Shown in pieces: positions 28,448 to 37,770 of a stretch of DNA of 64,000 bases. The notes beneath the pieces are model-generated. The model made no database searches, was not told the origin of the DNA, and saw only the letters and a list, made by a program, of their open reading frames with translations. Positions within the stretch are counted from its first letter, which is position 1; each line of letters begins with the position of its first letter. The stretch is from CAZDXJ01 sp964509475 (GTDB lineage: Bacteria; Pseudomonadota; Gammaproteobacteria; Methylococcales; Methylomonadaceae), in the NCBI GenBank assembly GCA_964509475.1, contig CAZDXJ010000004.1:1-64000 (forward strand), written 5' to 3'. A program made the translations under genes and the position numbers.

Positions 28448-30472
28448 TTAATTGTTCAGTCTTGATTTTTGATAGAGAAAGGGCAAAACACCCCAGCGCA
28501 GGAAATTCTTTCCCCAAAGCCGGCCAAGGCAGTCAATGCGGACATACCAGACGCCGTTTTTCCGAAACCGCTCTTCCACCCGGTGGGCGAAATGCCGGGC
28601 TGTGTCGATACGTCCGGCATCGATCAAAAGCCCCAGGTACTCGGCCTGATCGTAAAGATCCCAGCGATAGGGATCGCGTATATCGCGCTGTATGAAACGG
28701 CGGCACAAACCGCTTTGCGGGTCGGGAAAATGCTGTTCGATGAAGCCTTGTCCCTGCCGGATCGCCTGGTCAACCGGCAGCGCCGGATCGGAAAGCAAGG
28801 CCGCCGCCTTGCGCAGGTTTTTCACGACAAAACAACTGTGAAAACAGTCAATGAAATTTCCGGGTTGATGATCGGCATAATACAGCCAGGAACCGTCCGC
28901 TTGCTGCTGGTTCAAACACCAGCGCAGCAATTTGATGGCCCGCTGGCGGGCCATCGGCTGCCGTTCCGGCCGGCCGTGGCGGGCGTGCAAGGCATAAGCC
29001 AACGCCGCATAGGCGTTGGCATTGACAACGATACGCGGTTCCTGGCGCGGCGCGTAGGACAAGGCCAGTTCGATTGCGCTTTCCTGGCAAACCACAAGGC
29101 GTTGCAAAAACGCCCAGGTTTTATGGAACAAATCCAGGGCAGGCCGTTTGTCGGGCAGGCAGGCGGCCAGGATCAACAGCGCTTCCATGACATAGGGCGT
29201 ATGGGTAATGAACGGGGTTTGTTTGTCATACAGACCGTTTTTTGACATCCAGGCAAAACCCAGACCCCAGGCGCAATCGTCCGGCGCCGGTTTGATGGCC
29301 AGGGCGTCGATCTGTGCCAGATAGCGTTTGGCCGCCTCCGGCGGCAAGGCGTTTTCCTTGAACCGGCGCATGACCTGATGGCTGAGGACAATGGGATAAT
29401 GCGCCGGCTCTGTACCGGCGTATCGGCGCCATTGCAAGGGCAATAACCAATCCAGCAGACCGAGACCGACAGCGGCCAGCCGGCCGGATAAACGCTTTTC
29501 ATAATAGCGCCGGCGGGTTTGTACGCCCACCGGGGTCGCCCAAATATCGTAAGGGTCCAGGGTTTTCAGGTTCATGGCCGGTTTGCAAAGCTCCGCAACG
29601 GCTGGATCATCGACTGTAAAGCCTAGAACTTTTGCCCATTGCCGCATCAAAAACAATACGATGCGCTCTTTTCTGGTGTACGAACGCGGGGGCAGCATTT
29701 CCGGTTTGAAACGCAGGCGCCGCTGATAACGCAAGCGGTTACCGGTCAGGATATGGCCAACAGGCAGCCATTGATGGCGGTGCAAGCGGCGTAGCGGCCA
29801 ATGCAAACGATGGCCTAACTGCCGCAGGACGGCATCCGGATCGGCGCACAAGGCTTCGTAGGTTACCCACGATACCGGCGCCCGGCTGCGGTGGATAACG
29901 ATTTTAAGTTGCAACAGCACCAATCCATAGTATAAACCCAAGGCGCCCAGGGACTTGGGTTTTTGCTCGTTCCGGTTGGGTTTTTGAAAGGCATGGTAAA
30001 GTCCCTCAGGGGATCGGGTCAGGCAAATAATGTGCATATCCTGGTCTTGCATCAAGGCCAGGGCGCGGCCGGCGTATTTGGAAGAATCGATGATTGTCGA
30101 ACAGCCGCTGGCTCGGGCAAGGGCCATCAACAGTCGGCGGTTGTAAAACTGGTAAGCCGCCAGCGCTGAAAAAGGAAACAAACCCAAAATTTGCCGGAAT
30201 AAACCGCTGTGCCAATCCAGTTTGCGGTTGAGACGATGCCACCGTTGCCATTGTTCTTGTTTCAGATCGAGCCGGGCCAATACCCGCGACCAGAGCGGAC
30301 ATTGCCGAAAACGGGCGCGGCAGGAGCATTCGGCGTTATCGATAAAACCGTCATGGACAATATGGGTCAATTCGCCGGCGGCCAATGTTTGCGGCATCCG
30401 GGCCAGTAAAATTTCCAGAATGGTTGAACCGCTGCGGGCCGTGCCCATAATGTAAATCAGTTTCGGTTTCAT
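28448..30472 (-). CDS. two-domain protein: sulfotransferase fused to an alpha/alpha-toroid (VpsJ-like) domain
   Basis: A 674-residue protein with two unrelated halves. Residues 1-330 are a sulfotransferase: the PAPS 5'-phosphate loop is GTARSGSTIL at about 8-17, and the 3'-phosphate-binding region is ICLTRSPEGLYHAF, near 140-153. Residues about 345-674 resemble all-helical VpsJ-like polysaccharide proteins, with repeating helices and motifs such as QQADGSWLYYAD and YDQAEYLGLLIDAG. The fusion could sulfate a glycan while the toroid holds or trims it. The ATG at 30472 is coupled by ATGA to the deacetylase-like gene; the 122 in-frame codons upstream lie inside that gene. Confidence 0.78.
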   Translation of the reverse strand: MKPKLIYIMGTARSGSTILEILLARMPQTLAAGELTHIVHDGFIDNAECSCRARFRQCPLWSRVLARLDLKQEQWQRWHRLNRKLDWHSGLFRQILGLFPFSALAAYQFYNRRLLMALARASGCSTIIDSSKYAGRALALMQDQDMHIICLTRSPEGLYHAFQKPNRNEQKPKSLGALGLYYGLVLLQLKIVIHRSRAPVSWVTYEALCADPDAVLRQLGHRLHWPLRRLHRHQWLPVGHILTGNRLRYQRRLRFKPEMLPPRSYTRKERIVLFLMRQWAKVLGFTVDDPAVAELCKPAMNLKTLDPYDIWATPVGVQTRRRYYEKRLSGRLAAVGLGLLDWLLPLQWRRYAGTEPAHYPIVLSHQVMRRFKENALPPEAAKRYLAQIDALAIKPAPDDCAWGLGFAWMSKNGLYDKQTPFITHTPYVMEALLILAACLPDKRPALDLFHKTWAFLQRLVVCQESAIELALSYAPRQEPRIVVNANAYAALAYALHARHGRPERQPMARQRAIKLLRWCLNQQQADGSWLYYADHQPGNFIDCFHSCFVVKNLRKAAALLSDPALPVDQAIRQGQGFIEQHFPDPQSGLCRRFIQRDIRDPYRWDLYDQAEYLGLLIDAGRIDTARHFAHRVEERFRKNGVWYVRIDCLGRLWGKNFLRWGVLPFLYQKSRLNN

Positions 30473-31512
30473 GTTTCGGTTGCCTCCAGCCAGCGTCCAT
30501 AGCTTGAAAACAAAATATCGGGTTCCGCCTGCGCCCATTGCAGGTATTCGGACAAGGCTCGTTCCGAACGAGTGGTAAAGTTTTTGCTGTGGGCAATGGC
30601 TACAACAGGCAAGGGCCTGGGAAAATCCGCATAGCGGCGCCGCCATTGACGGGTAATATCGATCAAGGCCCAGGCCGGCAAGGTGGAGAAATCGAGCATG
30701 GCCCAACCCAGATGGCGCAATTTCTCCAGTTGTCCAAGCCGCCGCTGCCAGGCTGTGTCCGCGCCTTGATAAGAGCCGCAACAGCCGGACGGCCAGGGCT
30801 GTTTTCGGGTTTGCAGCAGATTCTGTCCATGCCGCCACTTGTTCAACGCAGCGGTGGCAATGGGCAATTCATACAACAAACCGGCGCCTGTATGCTGGCA
30901 AACATCCTGTTCGATACACCAGCAGGGCCGGTTCGGGGTTTGGGTGAAATCGTAGCCTTCATGTTGGCTACGGTGCCGCAGTCCCGGTGCGACACTGGAC
31001 TCGATACGCAGGCCATGACGTTGCAAAACCGGCAAGATTTGAGCGGATGGCTGAATACACCAGCCACCGGCGCGAAATCCCAGGCAGCGCCAGGAAGGGT
31101 TTGTTGCCTGCAATGTTGCAAGCAGCCAGGATTTGGCATCGGCAAGCGCCCGTTCCAGATCGGCTGTATCCAGGTTGCCGGTTCGCCATTTTTCGAAGTT
31201 CAGCCGCCAACCGGAAGCGGTATGGTCAGCATCCAGCCACTGGGGATGCAAATGCAGTTGGACATCGTGGCCTTGTTGCACGGCGCTGCGCAGTTGTCGT
31301 TGAATGGCCTGAACCGGCTTCTGCAAGGTTTTTATCCGCTGCATTCTGTCAAATTCCAGCGCTTCGACAAAAAAACTGAGGTGAGCGGAAAACCGGTTGG
31401 CAATAGCCAGCATACGTTGGCTTGGCGCCAGTACGCAGGCGTTTACACACCCCGAACCATTGCCGAAGACTTCATAATCTACCGTCAAAATCAAATGCGT
31501 TTCAACCGCCAT
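30469..31512 (-). CDS. polysaccharide deacetylase-like (NodB-fold) protein
   Basis: A 347-residue protein with features of the NodB/polysaccharide deacetylase fold. TVDYEVFGNG near the N-terminus holds the candidate catalytic aspartate, VQLHLHPQW supplies the metal histidines, GFRAGGWCIQP matches the R-x2-G motif and VVAIAHSKNF offers the final histidine. It probably removes acetyl groups from an amino sugar of the glycan, though it could be a cyclase-like relative. The ATG at 31512 has AGGATGG upstream and overlaps the glycosyltransferase gene by 11 bp; 31521 is a possible alternative start. Confidence 0.8.
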   Translation of the reverse strand: MAVETHLILTVDYEVFGNGSGCVNACVLAPSQRMLAIANRFSAHLSFFVEALEFDRMQRIKTLQKPVQAIQRQLRSAVQQGHDVQLHLHPQWLDADHTASGWRLNFEKWRTGNLDTADLERALADAKSWLLATLQATNPSWRCLGFRAGGWCIQPSAQILPVLQRHGLRIESSVAPGLRHRSQHEGYDFTQTPNRPCWCIEQDVCQHTGAGLLYELPIATAALNKWRHGQNLLQTRKQPWPSGCCGSYQGADTAWQRRLGQLEKLRHLGWAMLDFSTLPAWALIDITRQWRRRYADFPRPLPVVAIAHSKNFTTRSERALSEYLQWAQAEPDILFSSYGRWLEATET

Positions 31513-32605
31513 GCCGACCATCCTGTAAAGTGGCGTTGACAATATGCTGGTAACGGGCCGCCACCCGAGCCGGAGTAAAGTTCTGCCGGGTCATGCGGCC
31601 ATTGCTCTGTGCGATTTCGGCCAATCGCCCCGGGCAGGCTATGACAGCGGTTATGCGGTTGGCGGCCTCTTCCAGGTCTTGCCGATCGATCAAAACACCG
31701 TTGACGCCCTCACGTACAATATCGGGGATGCCGCCAACCGCTGTCGTGACGATGAACAAACCGTATAACATGGCTTCCAGAATGGTATTGGGTAATCCCT
31801 CGGTGCGTGATGGAAGCAACAATACATCCGCCTGTGCCAGCCTCCGGGCCTTGGCTTCGCCGCGCAGATAACCGGTAAACACCACATCGGCAAGACCGGT
31901 CTGCCGGATGCGGCTTTCAGCGCCGGCCCGTTCCGGGCCGTCACCGACAATAGTCAGGCTGACATGGCGTTGCGGGCATTTTACTTTCAGGTATTGATAC
32001 AGGGTGATGGCGCTGTGCAAGCCCTTACCCTTGACCAGACGCGATAAAAACAGACAATGCAGGCTTTTTTTGCGCACATGCTGAAGCCGCCTTGGCGGAC
32101 GGAAAAAGCGCTCGTCAGTCAACGTGGTTTCGATATGAATCGGGGTGCTTTCCGGTACACCCAGGCGGTACAGCTTGTTTTGGAACAGCCTGCCCAGAAC
32201 GATAAACCGGTCGGCGCGGGCATAACTGGCGAGAAACAAGCGCTTGAGCCAGGCGGAACGGTAAATCCTGTGTTCAAACCCTTCCTCCCAGCCGCGAAAG
32301 AACACCACGACTTTTTTTCCCATTCGGCAGGCGCTCCAGATAAACAGCATGTCGCGGTAAAAGGACAGCCGGTTCAGACTGGGATTACAGATCAGCAGGC
32401 GGGCGCCAGCCAACTGGCGCAAAAAGCGTAAATAAATACCTGGAAAATACCAAAGTTTGGCCGCCAGCGTGCGCGCTTTCGGATGATGAATGATTTGATA
32501 GCTGTAACTTGCCGGCAAGTATCGCCGCAAGGTTTGATAATAAAAAGCCACGCCGCCCGCACCGGCGGAATGCGTGATCACGACACGATGATCGGTCTTT
32601 TTCAT
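31502..32605 (-). CDS. GT4-family glycosyltransferase
   Basis: A 367-residue GT-B enzyme of family 4. The N-terminus has the glycine-rich HSAGAGGVAFYYQTL. The C-terminal domain has FLSRLVKGKGLHSAI and the nucleotide-sugar E-x7-E motif in LPSRTEGLPNTILEAMLYG. Donor and acceptor cannot be read from sequence. The ATG at 32605 follows a GGAGAG site and is coupled by ATGA to the polymerase-like gene. The next gene overlaps its end by 11 bp. Confidence 0.93.
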   Translation of the reverse strand: MKKTDHRVVITHSAGAGGVAFYYQTLRRYLPASYSYQIIHHPKARTLAAKLWYFPGIYLRFLRQLAGARLLICNPSLNRLSFYRDMLFIWSACRMGKKVVVFFRGWEEGFEHRIYRSAWLKRLFLASYARADRFIVLGRLFQNKLYRLGVPESTPIHIETTLTDERFFRPPRRLQHVRKKSLHCLFLSRLVKGKGLHSAITLYQYLKVKCPQRHVSLTIVGDGPERAGAESRIRQTGLADVVFTGYLRGEAKARRLAQADVLLLPSRTEGLPNTILEAMLYGLFIVTTAVGGIPDIVREGVNGVLIDRQDLEEAANRITAVIACPGRLAEIAQSNGRMTRQNFTPARVAARYQHIVNATLQDGRHGG

Positions 32606-34131
32606 GGTCTCTCCAGGGTTGAGGGCAGCGCCTGCAAGCAATAGCAACGCCGGACGGTTGCTTCCAGCAGGGCAAGCAAAAACCAGAACATCACCATCAG
32701 CAGGCCGCGCTCAAAAGCCTGGGTGATAAAACCGGACAATACGATAACGCCGGCATAGGTTTGCACACTGAAGGCCAGCGCCTGGCCGGATTTTGGCAAG
32801 CGCGGATACAGACGCCGCGCCCTGAAAAACACACCGCCAAGAAAAAACAGCCAGATCAATGTTCCGAACAAACCGGTTTCAAACCAGAGCGCCGCCCAGG
32901 AGCTGAAGGCGCTGCCCAGCAAGGCACTGCGTAAATGAACCTGGGCGGCGTATTCCGGCGTATGCAGATCAAGCAGGAAGCGCCGGCTGCAGGCGGAGGT
33001 TCGTGCGGAAAAAATCCCTTTCAGCTTGTGGGTTTCCGAGTTTTCGCTTTTATACAAGGTATCGTAGGCCCGCATATTGGCGGCCCGCGAACCGCAACGG
33101 CCCGGGCCGTATCCCAGCAGCCAATACACCGGAGAACGGTTGTCGGCTGAGGCCGCGCGTTGCAAAAAAAGCCGTTTTTTATTATATGCGCCGGTAACAT
33201 ACTGAAAATAAACCGCCTGATATTTGTCCTGGACACGATGCAGAACCGGGCGGGCCAATACGACAAGGCACAGCAAGAGCGCAAACCGGTATTTTGTCTC
33301 CGGCCGGGACAACCGCCAGCGGCTGTTCAGCAAAAAAACAACACTGATGACGATTATATAACTGAGTATCACGGTTTTGGCATCCGCGATGCGGGCGAAA
33401 AAAAAGCTGCCGCCAACAAATAACACCAGCAATCCGGTCGGGCGTTCCAGCATCGCACTGCGATAAAGGTATCCTGTCCCCAGAGTGGCGCCCGACATCA
33501 GCAACAAGGCGAAATCCGTTGAACCGCGTAATGTACCGGTAACCTGATCGCCCAAGCCAGGATAGTTGAAAAAAGGCGTAAACCCCAGAGGCCGGATCGC
33601 TTCATGCCAGGCATAAGCGATTTCCAGCAGGATGAGGGCGGCGATAAAAAAACAGATTCTGCCCATCGAGCCCGGAGTCAAGGGATAACGGACAAAATAA
33701 CTGTAAAAACCAAAGCTGGCGGCAAACGAGGTCAGCCATAAAGGCAAGGCCAAAAGATTCAGGTTTTGGCCCTGGTTGAACAACCCGCTAACAACAGCCA
33801 GCATCAGCAACAAGGCAAAAGGCAGCAGCCAGTACGGGATGCGCCAGCAACGTTTGGGTTCCAGAAAGGATAAAGCCGACAAAACCAGTAACAACAAAGC
33901 AAAGGCATCGATATAAATATCACTGCCGCAGCACAGGCTCAGAATGCCCAGCCGTGCCTGCCACAATGATGCCCGGCACCCCCAGGCGGTAACCGCCAGG
34001 CATAGCAGGAGAACGGCCATAAGCGAGGCCGGAAACGCCAGGATAGCGGCAAAGCCCAAAATGGCAAGGCCTGATTCGTGCAGAAACGGAATCGGCGACG
34101 AAAACCGGTTGGTAATCTTGTCAATATTCAT
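32602..34131 (-). CDS. O-antigen polymerase/ligase-like membrane protein (Wzy candidate)
   Basis: A 509-residue membrane protein with about 11-12 hydrophobic segments and one large periplasmic loop (about residues 300-410) rich in Arg and Lys, the layout of Wzy and WaaL proteins. The loop contains YWLLGYGPGRCGSRAANM, like the G-x-G segment seen in Wzy_C loops. Position inside a Wzx/Wzz/phosphoglycosyltransferase cluster favours repeat-unit polymerase. A second Wzy_C-type protein lies outside the cluster at 41675. Coupled by ATGA on both sides. Confidence 0.82.
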   Translation of the reverse strand: MNIDKITNRFSSPIPFLHESGLAILGFAAILAFPASLMAVLLLCLAVTAWGCRASLWQARLGILSLCCGSDIYIDAFALLLLVLSALSFLEPKRCWRIPYWLLPFALLLMLAVVSGLFNQGQNLNLLALPLWLTSFAASFGFYSYFVRYPLTPGSMGRICFFIAALILLEIAYAWHEAIRPLGFTPFFNYPGLGDQVTGTLRGSTDFALLLMSGATLGTGYLYRSAMLERPTGLLVLFVGGSFFFARIADAKTVILSYIIVISVVFLLNSRWRLSRPETKYRFALLLCLVVLARPVLHRVQDKYQAVYFQYVTGAYNKKRLFLQRAASADNRSPVYWLLGYGPGRCGSRAANMRAYDTLYKSENSETHKLKGIFSARTSACSRRFLLDLHTPEYAAQVHLRSALLGSAFSSWAALWFETGLFGTLIWLFFLGGVFFRARRLYPRLPKSGQALAFSVQTYAGVIVLSGFITQAFERGLLMVMFWFLLALLEATVRRCYCLQALPSTLERP

Positions 34132-35000
34132 GCAACACGTTTGATCAGATCATGGATTTCCGAACCGCCCTGGTGATGGTGTATCAGCCGTAACCGGCCG
34201 CCATCGCGCCGATAGAAGGAAACCCTGTTTTCACCGTTTGGGAAGAGGCTACGGCCAATTTGCAAGATACCGCCAGGTTTCAGGGAGCGACTTAAATTCA
34301 GTACGGCTTTTTGCAAGCGGGGTTCGGAAAAATAAGCGGAATTGAGCAGATTCATGCAGCGGACATAATCGTAGCGTCCGCTCATCGGGGTTGTGAAAAC
34401 ATCGTAATCCTGATGCTGTAAAATGCCGCTTTCAAGCGCTGCAATCACCTTGCGATCATAAAGCAAAAGATCGCCGCTGAAAGTTTCCGGTAAGGGCCAT
34501 CGTCTGGCCTGGAGAAACAACAGTTTGGACAGGGGAAAAAACCAGCGGGTTTGGTGATCGGCAAACAAACCGGCGCAATAGACCTGGATCAATTGCCGGT
34601 CGGCATCATAAATGCGGGTCAAGGCGCCGTTTTGGACAAATTGCAGACGCGCGTATTTATCAGAGATATGGTAATCCGGTGCAATATTCGCGGCTCGCAG
34701 GCGCTGATACAGTTCCAGGGCGGTAATACCGCTGGATACGGCGACATCGTGCAATCGAACCGGTGCTTTCCGGCGCTCCAGCATTTGCACGGTTATGGCA
34801 TCCAGATCGTTGAACCGGCCCGGACAAGTGGTCTTGGCCACCCGGTTGGCCATTTTGATGTGCGTATAAATGGCATCGAGCAAGGCTTGATCCTGATATT
34901 GATCAAGCCGGGTCAGATCGGCACGCACAAAGCGCCACAGAAAAGGCTTGAACATAAACCAGCGTAACAGGGGTTCATCGTGCAATGTGATTTTAAGCAT
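34128..35000 (-). CDS. putative class I SAM-dependent methyltransferase-like protein
   Basis: A 290-residue cytoplasmic protein. LHDVAVSSGITALELYQRL (about 83-101) looks like a variant methyltransferase motif I, D-x-A-V-S-S-G. RYDYVRCMNLLNSAYF, then NLSRSLKPGGILQIGR (about 235-250), look like the motif IV-VI strands. The normal G-x-G-x-G is not intact, so activity is uncertain. The start at 35000 overlaps the GT4 stop by 8 bp and the end overlaps the polymerase-like gene by 4 bp. It may methylate the glycan or its lipid-linked precursor. Confidence 0.65.
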   Translation of the reverse strand: MLKITLHDEPLLRWFMFKPFLWRFVRADLTRLDQYQDQALLDAIYTHIKMANRVAKTTCPGRFNDLDAITVQMLERRKAPVRLHDVAVSSGITALELYQRLRAANIAPDYHISDKYARLQFVQNGALTRIYDADRQLIQVYCAGLFADHQTRWFFPLSKLLFLQARRWPLPETFSGDLLLYDRKVIAALESGILQHQDYDVFTTPMSGRYDYVRCMNLLNSAYFSEPRLQKAVLNLSRSLKPGGILQIGRSLFPNGENRVSFYRRDGGRLRLIHHHQGGSEIHDLIKRVA

Positions 35001-36096
35001 AAGGTTTTTGGTTTACGGTGTTATAAAACAGCGCCTGATAACGTTCAATCATGGTTTCGCAACAATAGCGGGCGCGGGCAATGGTTTGCGCCCGTTTTGC
35101 CATGACCCGGCTTTTTTCAGGATGGGCCAGGGCTTCGGTAACTGCCTTTGCCAATGCTTCCGGCTCGGAAGGTGGCACAATCCACCCCGCCATTTGACCA
35201 TCATCGGCGGTCAACATCCGGCGGGCATCGCCTACATCGCTGGCAATAACGATGCGTCCGGCAAGCATGGCTTCCATGATGGTATTGGACATGCCTTCAC
35301 CATAGCATGAGGAGGAAATAACAATATCTAGGGTTTGCAACACCGGCCAGACATTTTGCGTTTCTCCCCGCCAGTGAACGCGAATTTTCAAGGCGCGGGC
35401 GGATTCTTGCAAACGGGCGCTGTAGCGGGTATCACCCGCGCCATAAATCAATAGCCGCAACGGCACACGCGCAGGCGTTTGTGCCAGCGCCTCGAGCAAT
35501 GTAGGTATATCCTTCATCGGATGCAGGCGGCCAATGTAGCCGACACGCGCGGGTGTGGCGTGCAGGGGAGGCGGAAATTTCGTTTCCGGCACGGGCAGGC
35601 CGTTGGGGATAATGAGCAGGTTTTTTTTATAGCCCAGTTGTTTGTGAAACTCGGCGCCAGCATGGGAATTGGCGACACAGGCACTGGCAAGCCGGTTGCT
35701 CAACAGGCGTTCTGCCCATAAATACAGGCGCGCGCCAACAGGAAAGCGCATGTTGCTGGCGCGGATTCCGGTGATCCAGGGGATACCCAGAAGGCGGGCG
35801 GGCAGGGCGGCAATGACCGAACTGACCGGTAAAAAGCTAAGTATGATCTGAATCTCGTGTTTTTTGCAGTAACACCACAGGGAATGGATGACGGCAAAAT
35901 CCCAACGGTTTTTACGCACCTGGCTGTACAGGCGGATATGCCGGTTTTGGGCCAGACGCTCCCAAAACAAACCACCCGAATACAAGGTTACAACATGAAC
36001 CTGGTGGCCTCGTTTTGCCAGGCCTTCTGCCAGATAACATAATTGACGCTCGGCGCCACCGGTTCCCAGGCGGGCAATATGGAGGAGGATGTTCAT
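34993..36096 (-). CDS. GT4-family glycosyltransferase
   Basis: A 367-residue GT-B enzyme. The N-terminal acceptor domain starts with LGTGGAERQLCYLAEGLAKRG, a classic GT4 opening. The C-terminal domain has YIGRLHPMKDIPTLLEAL and SSCYGEGMSNTIMEAMLAG, with the E-x7-E pair. It is similar in size to the GT4 enzyme at 31502 but clearly not a copy. Donor sugar unknown. Coupled by ATGA to the methyltransferase gene upstream. Confidence 0.94.
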   Translation of the reverse strand: MNILLHIARLGTGGAERQLCYLAEGLAKRGHQVHVVTLYSGGLFWERLAQNRHIRLYSQVRKNRWDFAVIHSLWCYCKKHEIQIILSFLPVSSVIAALPARLLGIPWITGIRASNMRFPVGARLYLWAERLLSNRLASACVANSHAGAEFHKQLGYKKNLLIIPNGLPVPETKFPPPLHATPARVGYIGRLHPMKDIPTLLEALAQTPARVPLRLLIYGAGDTRYSARLQESARALKIRVHWRGETQNVWPVLQTLDIVISSSCYGEGMSNTIMEAMLAGRIVIASDVGDARRMLTADDGQMAGWIVPPSEPEALAKAVTEALAHPEKSRVMAKRAQTIARARYCCETMIERYQALFYNTVNQKPYA

Positions 36097-36878
36097 TGTT
36101 TTTTGGCAATAACGAAGAAAAAGGAAGATAAATAAGCGATTGGGATATTTATTTTTAAAACCGTTAATAATAACAAGGGTAAATCACAAATTCGGATGAA
36201 CCGTCCGATATAGCGTTTTTTTTGTCCTCCAAGATGGGACAAGTTAATCAATGAAAAATCAAGAAAACCAAAGCAACCATGATTTATAATATGAAAACCG
36301 GCTTGTTTATGATAAGAAATCAACATGCTTTCCGAAATCACTTTGTGTTGACTATAGATTTTCTTATTGACTTTCTTCTGAATACTTCCCATTAATCCAG
36401 ATAAATTAGGAATCACAGTCAAGATAAAGCCGTCTTGCTGTAAGCATTTTGAAAATTTTTTCAAAATTTGATCGGGTTGTTCAAAATGTTCAATCACACC
36501 TAAAGAAAAAATCAAATCCCACCTGTGTTTGTGTCTTTTCATCTGGGTTTCATCAAGAAAATCAGCAAGCCATAGTTTTCCACTGATATTGTGTGATAGC
36601 AGGTTTTCCTGAGCCGCCTGAATACCGGCTTCGGTATAATCAATACCGCCTACGTTATAAGTATAATTTTTTGCTATGAAGGGTAACCATAAACTGTTGC
36701 CACATCCCATTTCAAGGCACGATTTTTTATCGAGAGCGATCCGGTTAAGTTGATGAAACAGATTTTTGAACTCCCGGTTGGAACGGTTGAACCTGAAATT
36801 AAGGGTCTTTTTTTTAGATGCAGATTGTGTTTTATAACCCTCGTTCCAAAATTTGTTGCTGGTCAGTTGTTTTACCAT
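36093..36878 (-). CDS. class I SAM-dependent methyltransferase (AT-rich, probably acquired)
   Basis: A 261-residue methyltransferase. Motif I is LEMGCGNSLWLPFI (about residue 48), followed by an acidic residue in GGIDYTEAGI and the WDLIFSLGVIEHFEQP segment typical of small-molecule or sugar methyltransferases. The DNA is visibly AT-rich compared with its neighbours, like the sulfotransferase just upstream. The ATG at 36878 leaves a 4-bp gap to that gene; 36899 is an in-frame alternative that overlaps it. Coupled by ATGA to the GT4 gene downstream. Confidence 0.85.
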   Translation of the reverse strand: MVKQLTSNKFWNEGYKTQSASKKKTLNFRFNRSNREFKNLFHQLNRIALDKKSCLEMGCGNSLWLPFIAKNYTYNVGGIDYTEAGIQAAQENLLSHNISGKLWLADFLDETQMKRHKHRWDLIFSLGVIEHFEQPDQILKKFSKCLQQDGFILTVIPNLSGLMGSIQKKVNKKIYSQHKVISESMLISYHKQAGFHIINHGCFGFLDFSLINLSHLGGQKKRYIGRFIRICDLPLLLLTVLKINIPIAYLSSFFFVIAKKQ

Positions 36879-36882
36879 GATT

Positions 36883-37770
36883 TCATTGCCATCTCTCATA
36901 GATTTTAGGTATTTCTGTTATGTTCTCAAGGTATTTAATATCTGTTTTAAACAAGGGCATCAATTTTGAGTATGTAGTTTCTCCTAATTTAGGAAAAACA
37001 TTATTATAATTTTTCATATTCATAGTATATAAAGTATTCCATATTTGTATTTTTAAAGATTTTGGAAGCCTACGAAAAGGTTTTCTCAGTGGATGTTTTT
37101 TTGATTTTAAAAAGTTATGAATATTTTTTGACCAAAGACCACCACTGATATTTTTTTTTATTGTGTTGATGGGATGATATTCAATTTCAAGAAATTTGAA
37201 TATTTTTTTAAGTGTTGCTAAAGGATTATTTTCCATTTCGTCTAAAAAAATAATATGAATATTTTTTTTACTAAAATACTTGTAGTAACGATCAAGTTGT
37301 TGACCAAATAAAGCGCGTCGCTTATAAAAAAAATTAGGGAATGAATTGGGGTGAGTGCTGCGAAATTTTTTATCATGAAAACGCATATTTTCCTGCTCCA
37401 AGGCATTTTCAAAAGAGAGTGTTTCAGAACCATCCCTGACATTGTATTTCCATAATGAATAAACCATATCTACTGGATTTCGAAGACATACAATAATTTT
37501 AATGTTATCTCCAAGTGTCTTCTGAATAAGATTTGCTGAATCTTTGTCATACAAATAAATCGTACTGGCTTCACCGAGTATTTTATATTGTCTTTTAGGA
37601 TACAGAGTATCGTAATCCTGTATTTCATAAGGGGATTGAATAAGTCTGGAAAATATGGCGGGTTCTTTATTTTTTGACATGCCGATTTCAGGGTGCTGTT
37701 TTAACCATGTATATAAGGAGGTTGTGCCACATTTCGCCGCGCCGATAATAAAAAAATTGGGTTTTTTCAT
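36883..37770 (-). CDS. PAPS-dependent sulfotransferase (AT-rich, probably acquired)
   Basis: A 295-residue sulfotransferase of the heparan-sulfate/deacetylase-sulfotransferase-like type. The 5'-phosphosulfate loop is GAAKCGTTSLYTWL at about 8-21, followed by HPEIGMSKNKEPAIF. IIVCLRNPVDMVYSLW (near 105) is the 3'-phosphate-binding motif. It should move sulfate from PAPS to a sugar hydroxyl. Runs of A and T dominate this gene and the next, unlike the GC-richer genes on both sides. The start at 37770 is coupled to the flippase stop by ATGA. No PAPS-making genes are in the window. Confidence 0.9.
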   Translation of the reverse strand: MKKPNFFIIGAAKCGTTSLYTWLKQHPEIGMSKNKEPAIFSRLIQSPYEIQDYDTLYPKRQYKILGEASTIYLYDKDSANLIQKTLGDNIKIIVCLRNPVDMVYSLWKYNVRDGSETLSFENALEQENMRFHDKKFRSTHPNSFPNFFYKRRALFGQQLDRYYKYFSKKNIHIIFLDEMENNPLATLKKIFKFLEIEYHPINTIKKNISGGLWSKNIHNFLKSKKHPLRKPFRRLPKSLKIQIWNTLYTMNMKNYNNVFPKLGETTYSKLMPLFKTDIKYLENITEIPKIYERWQ

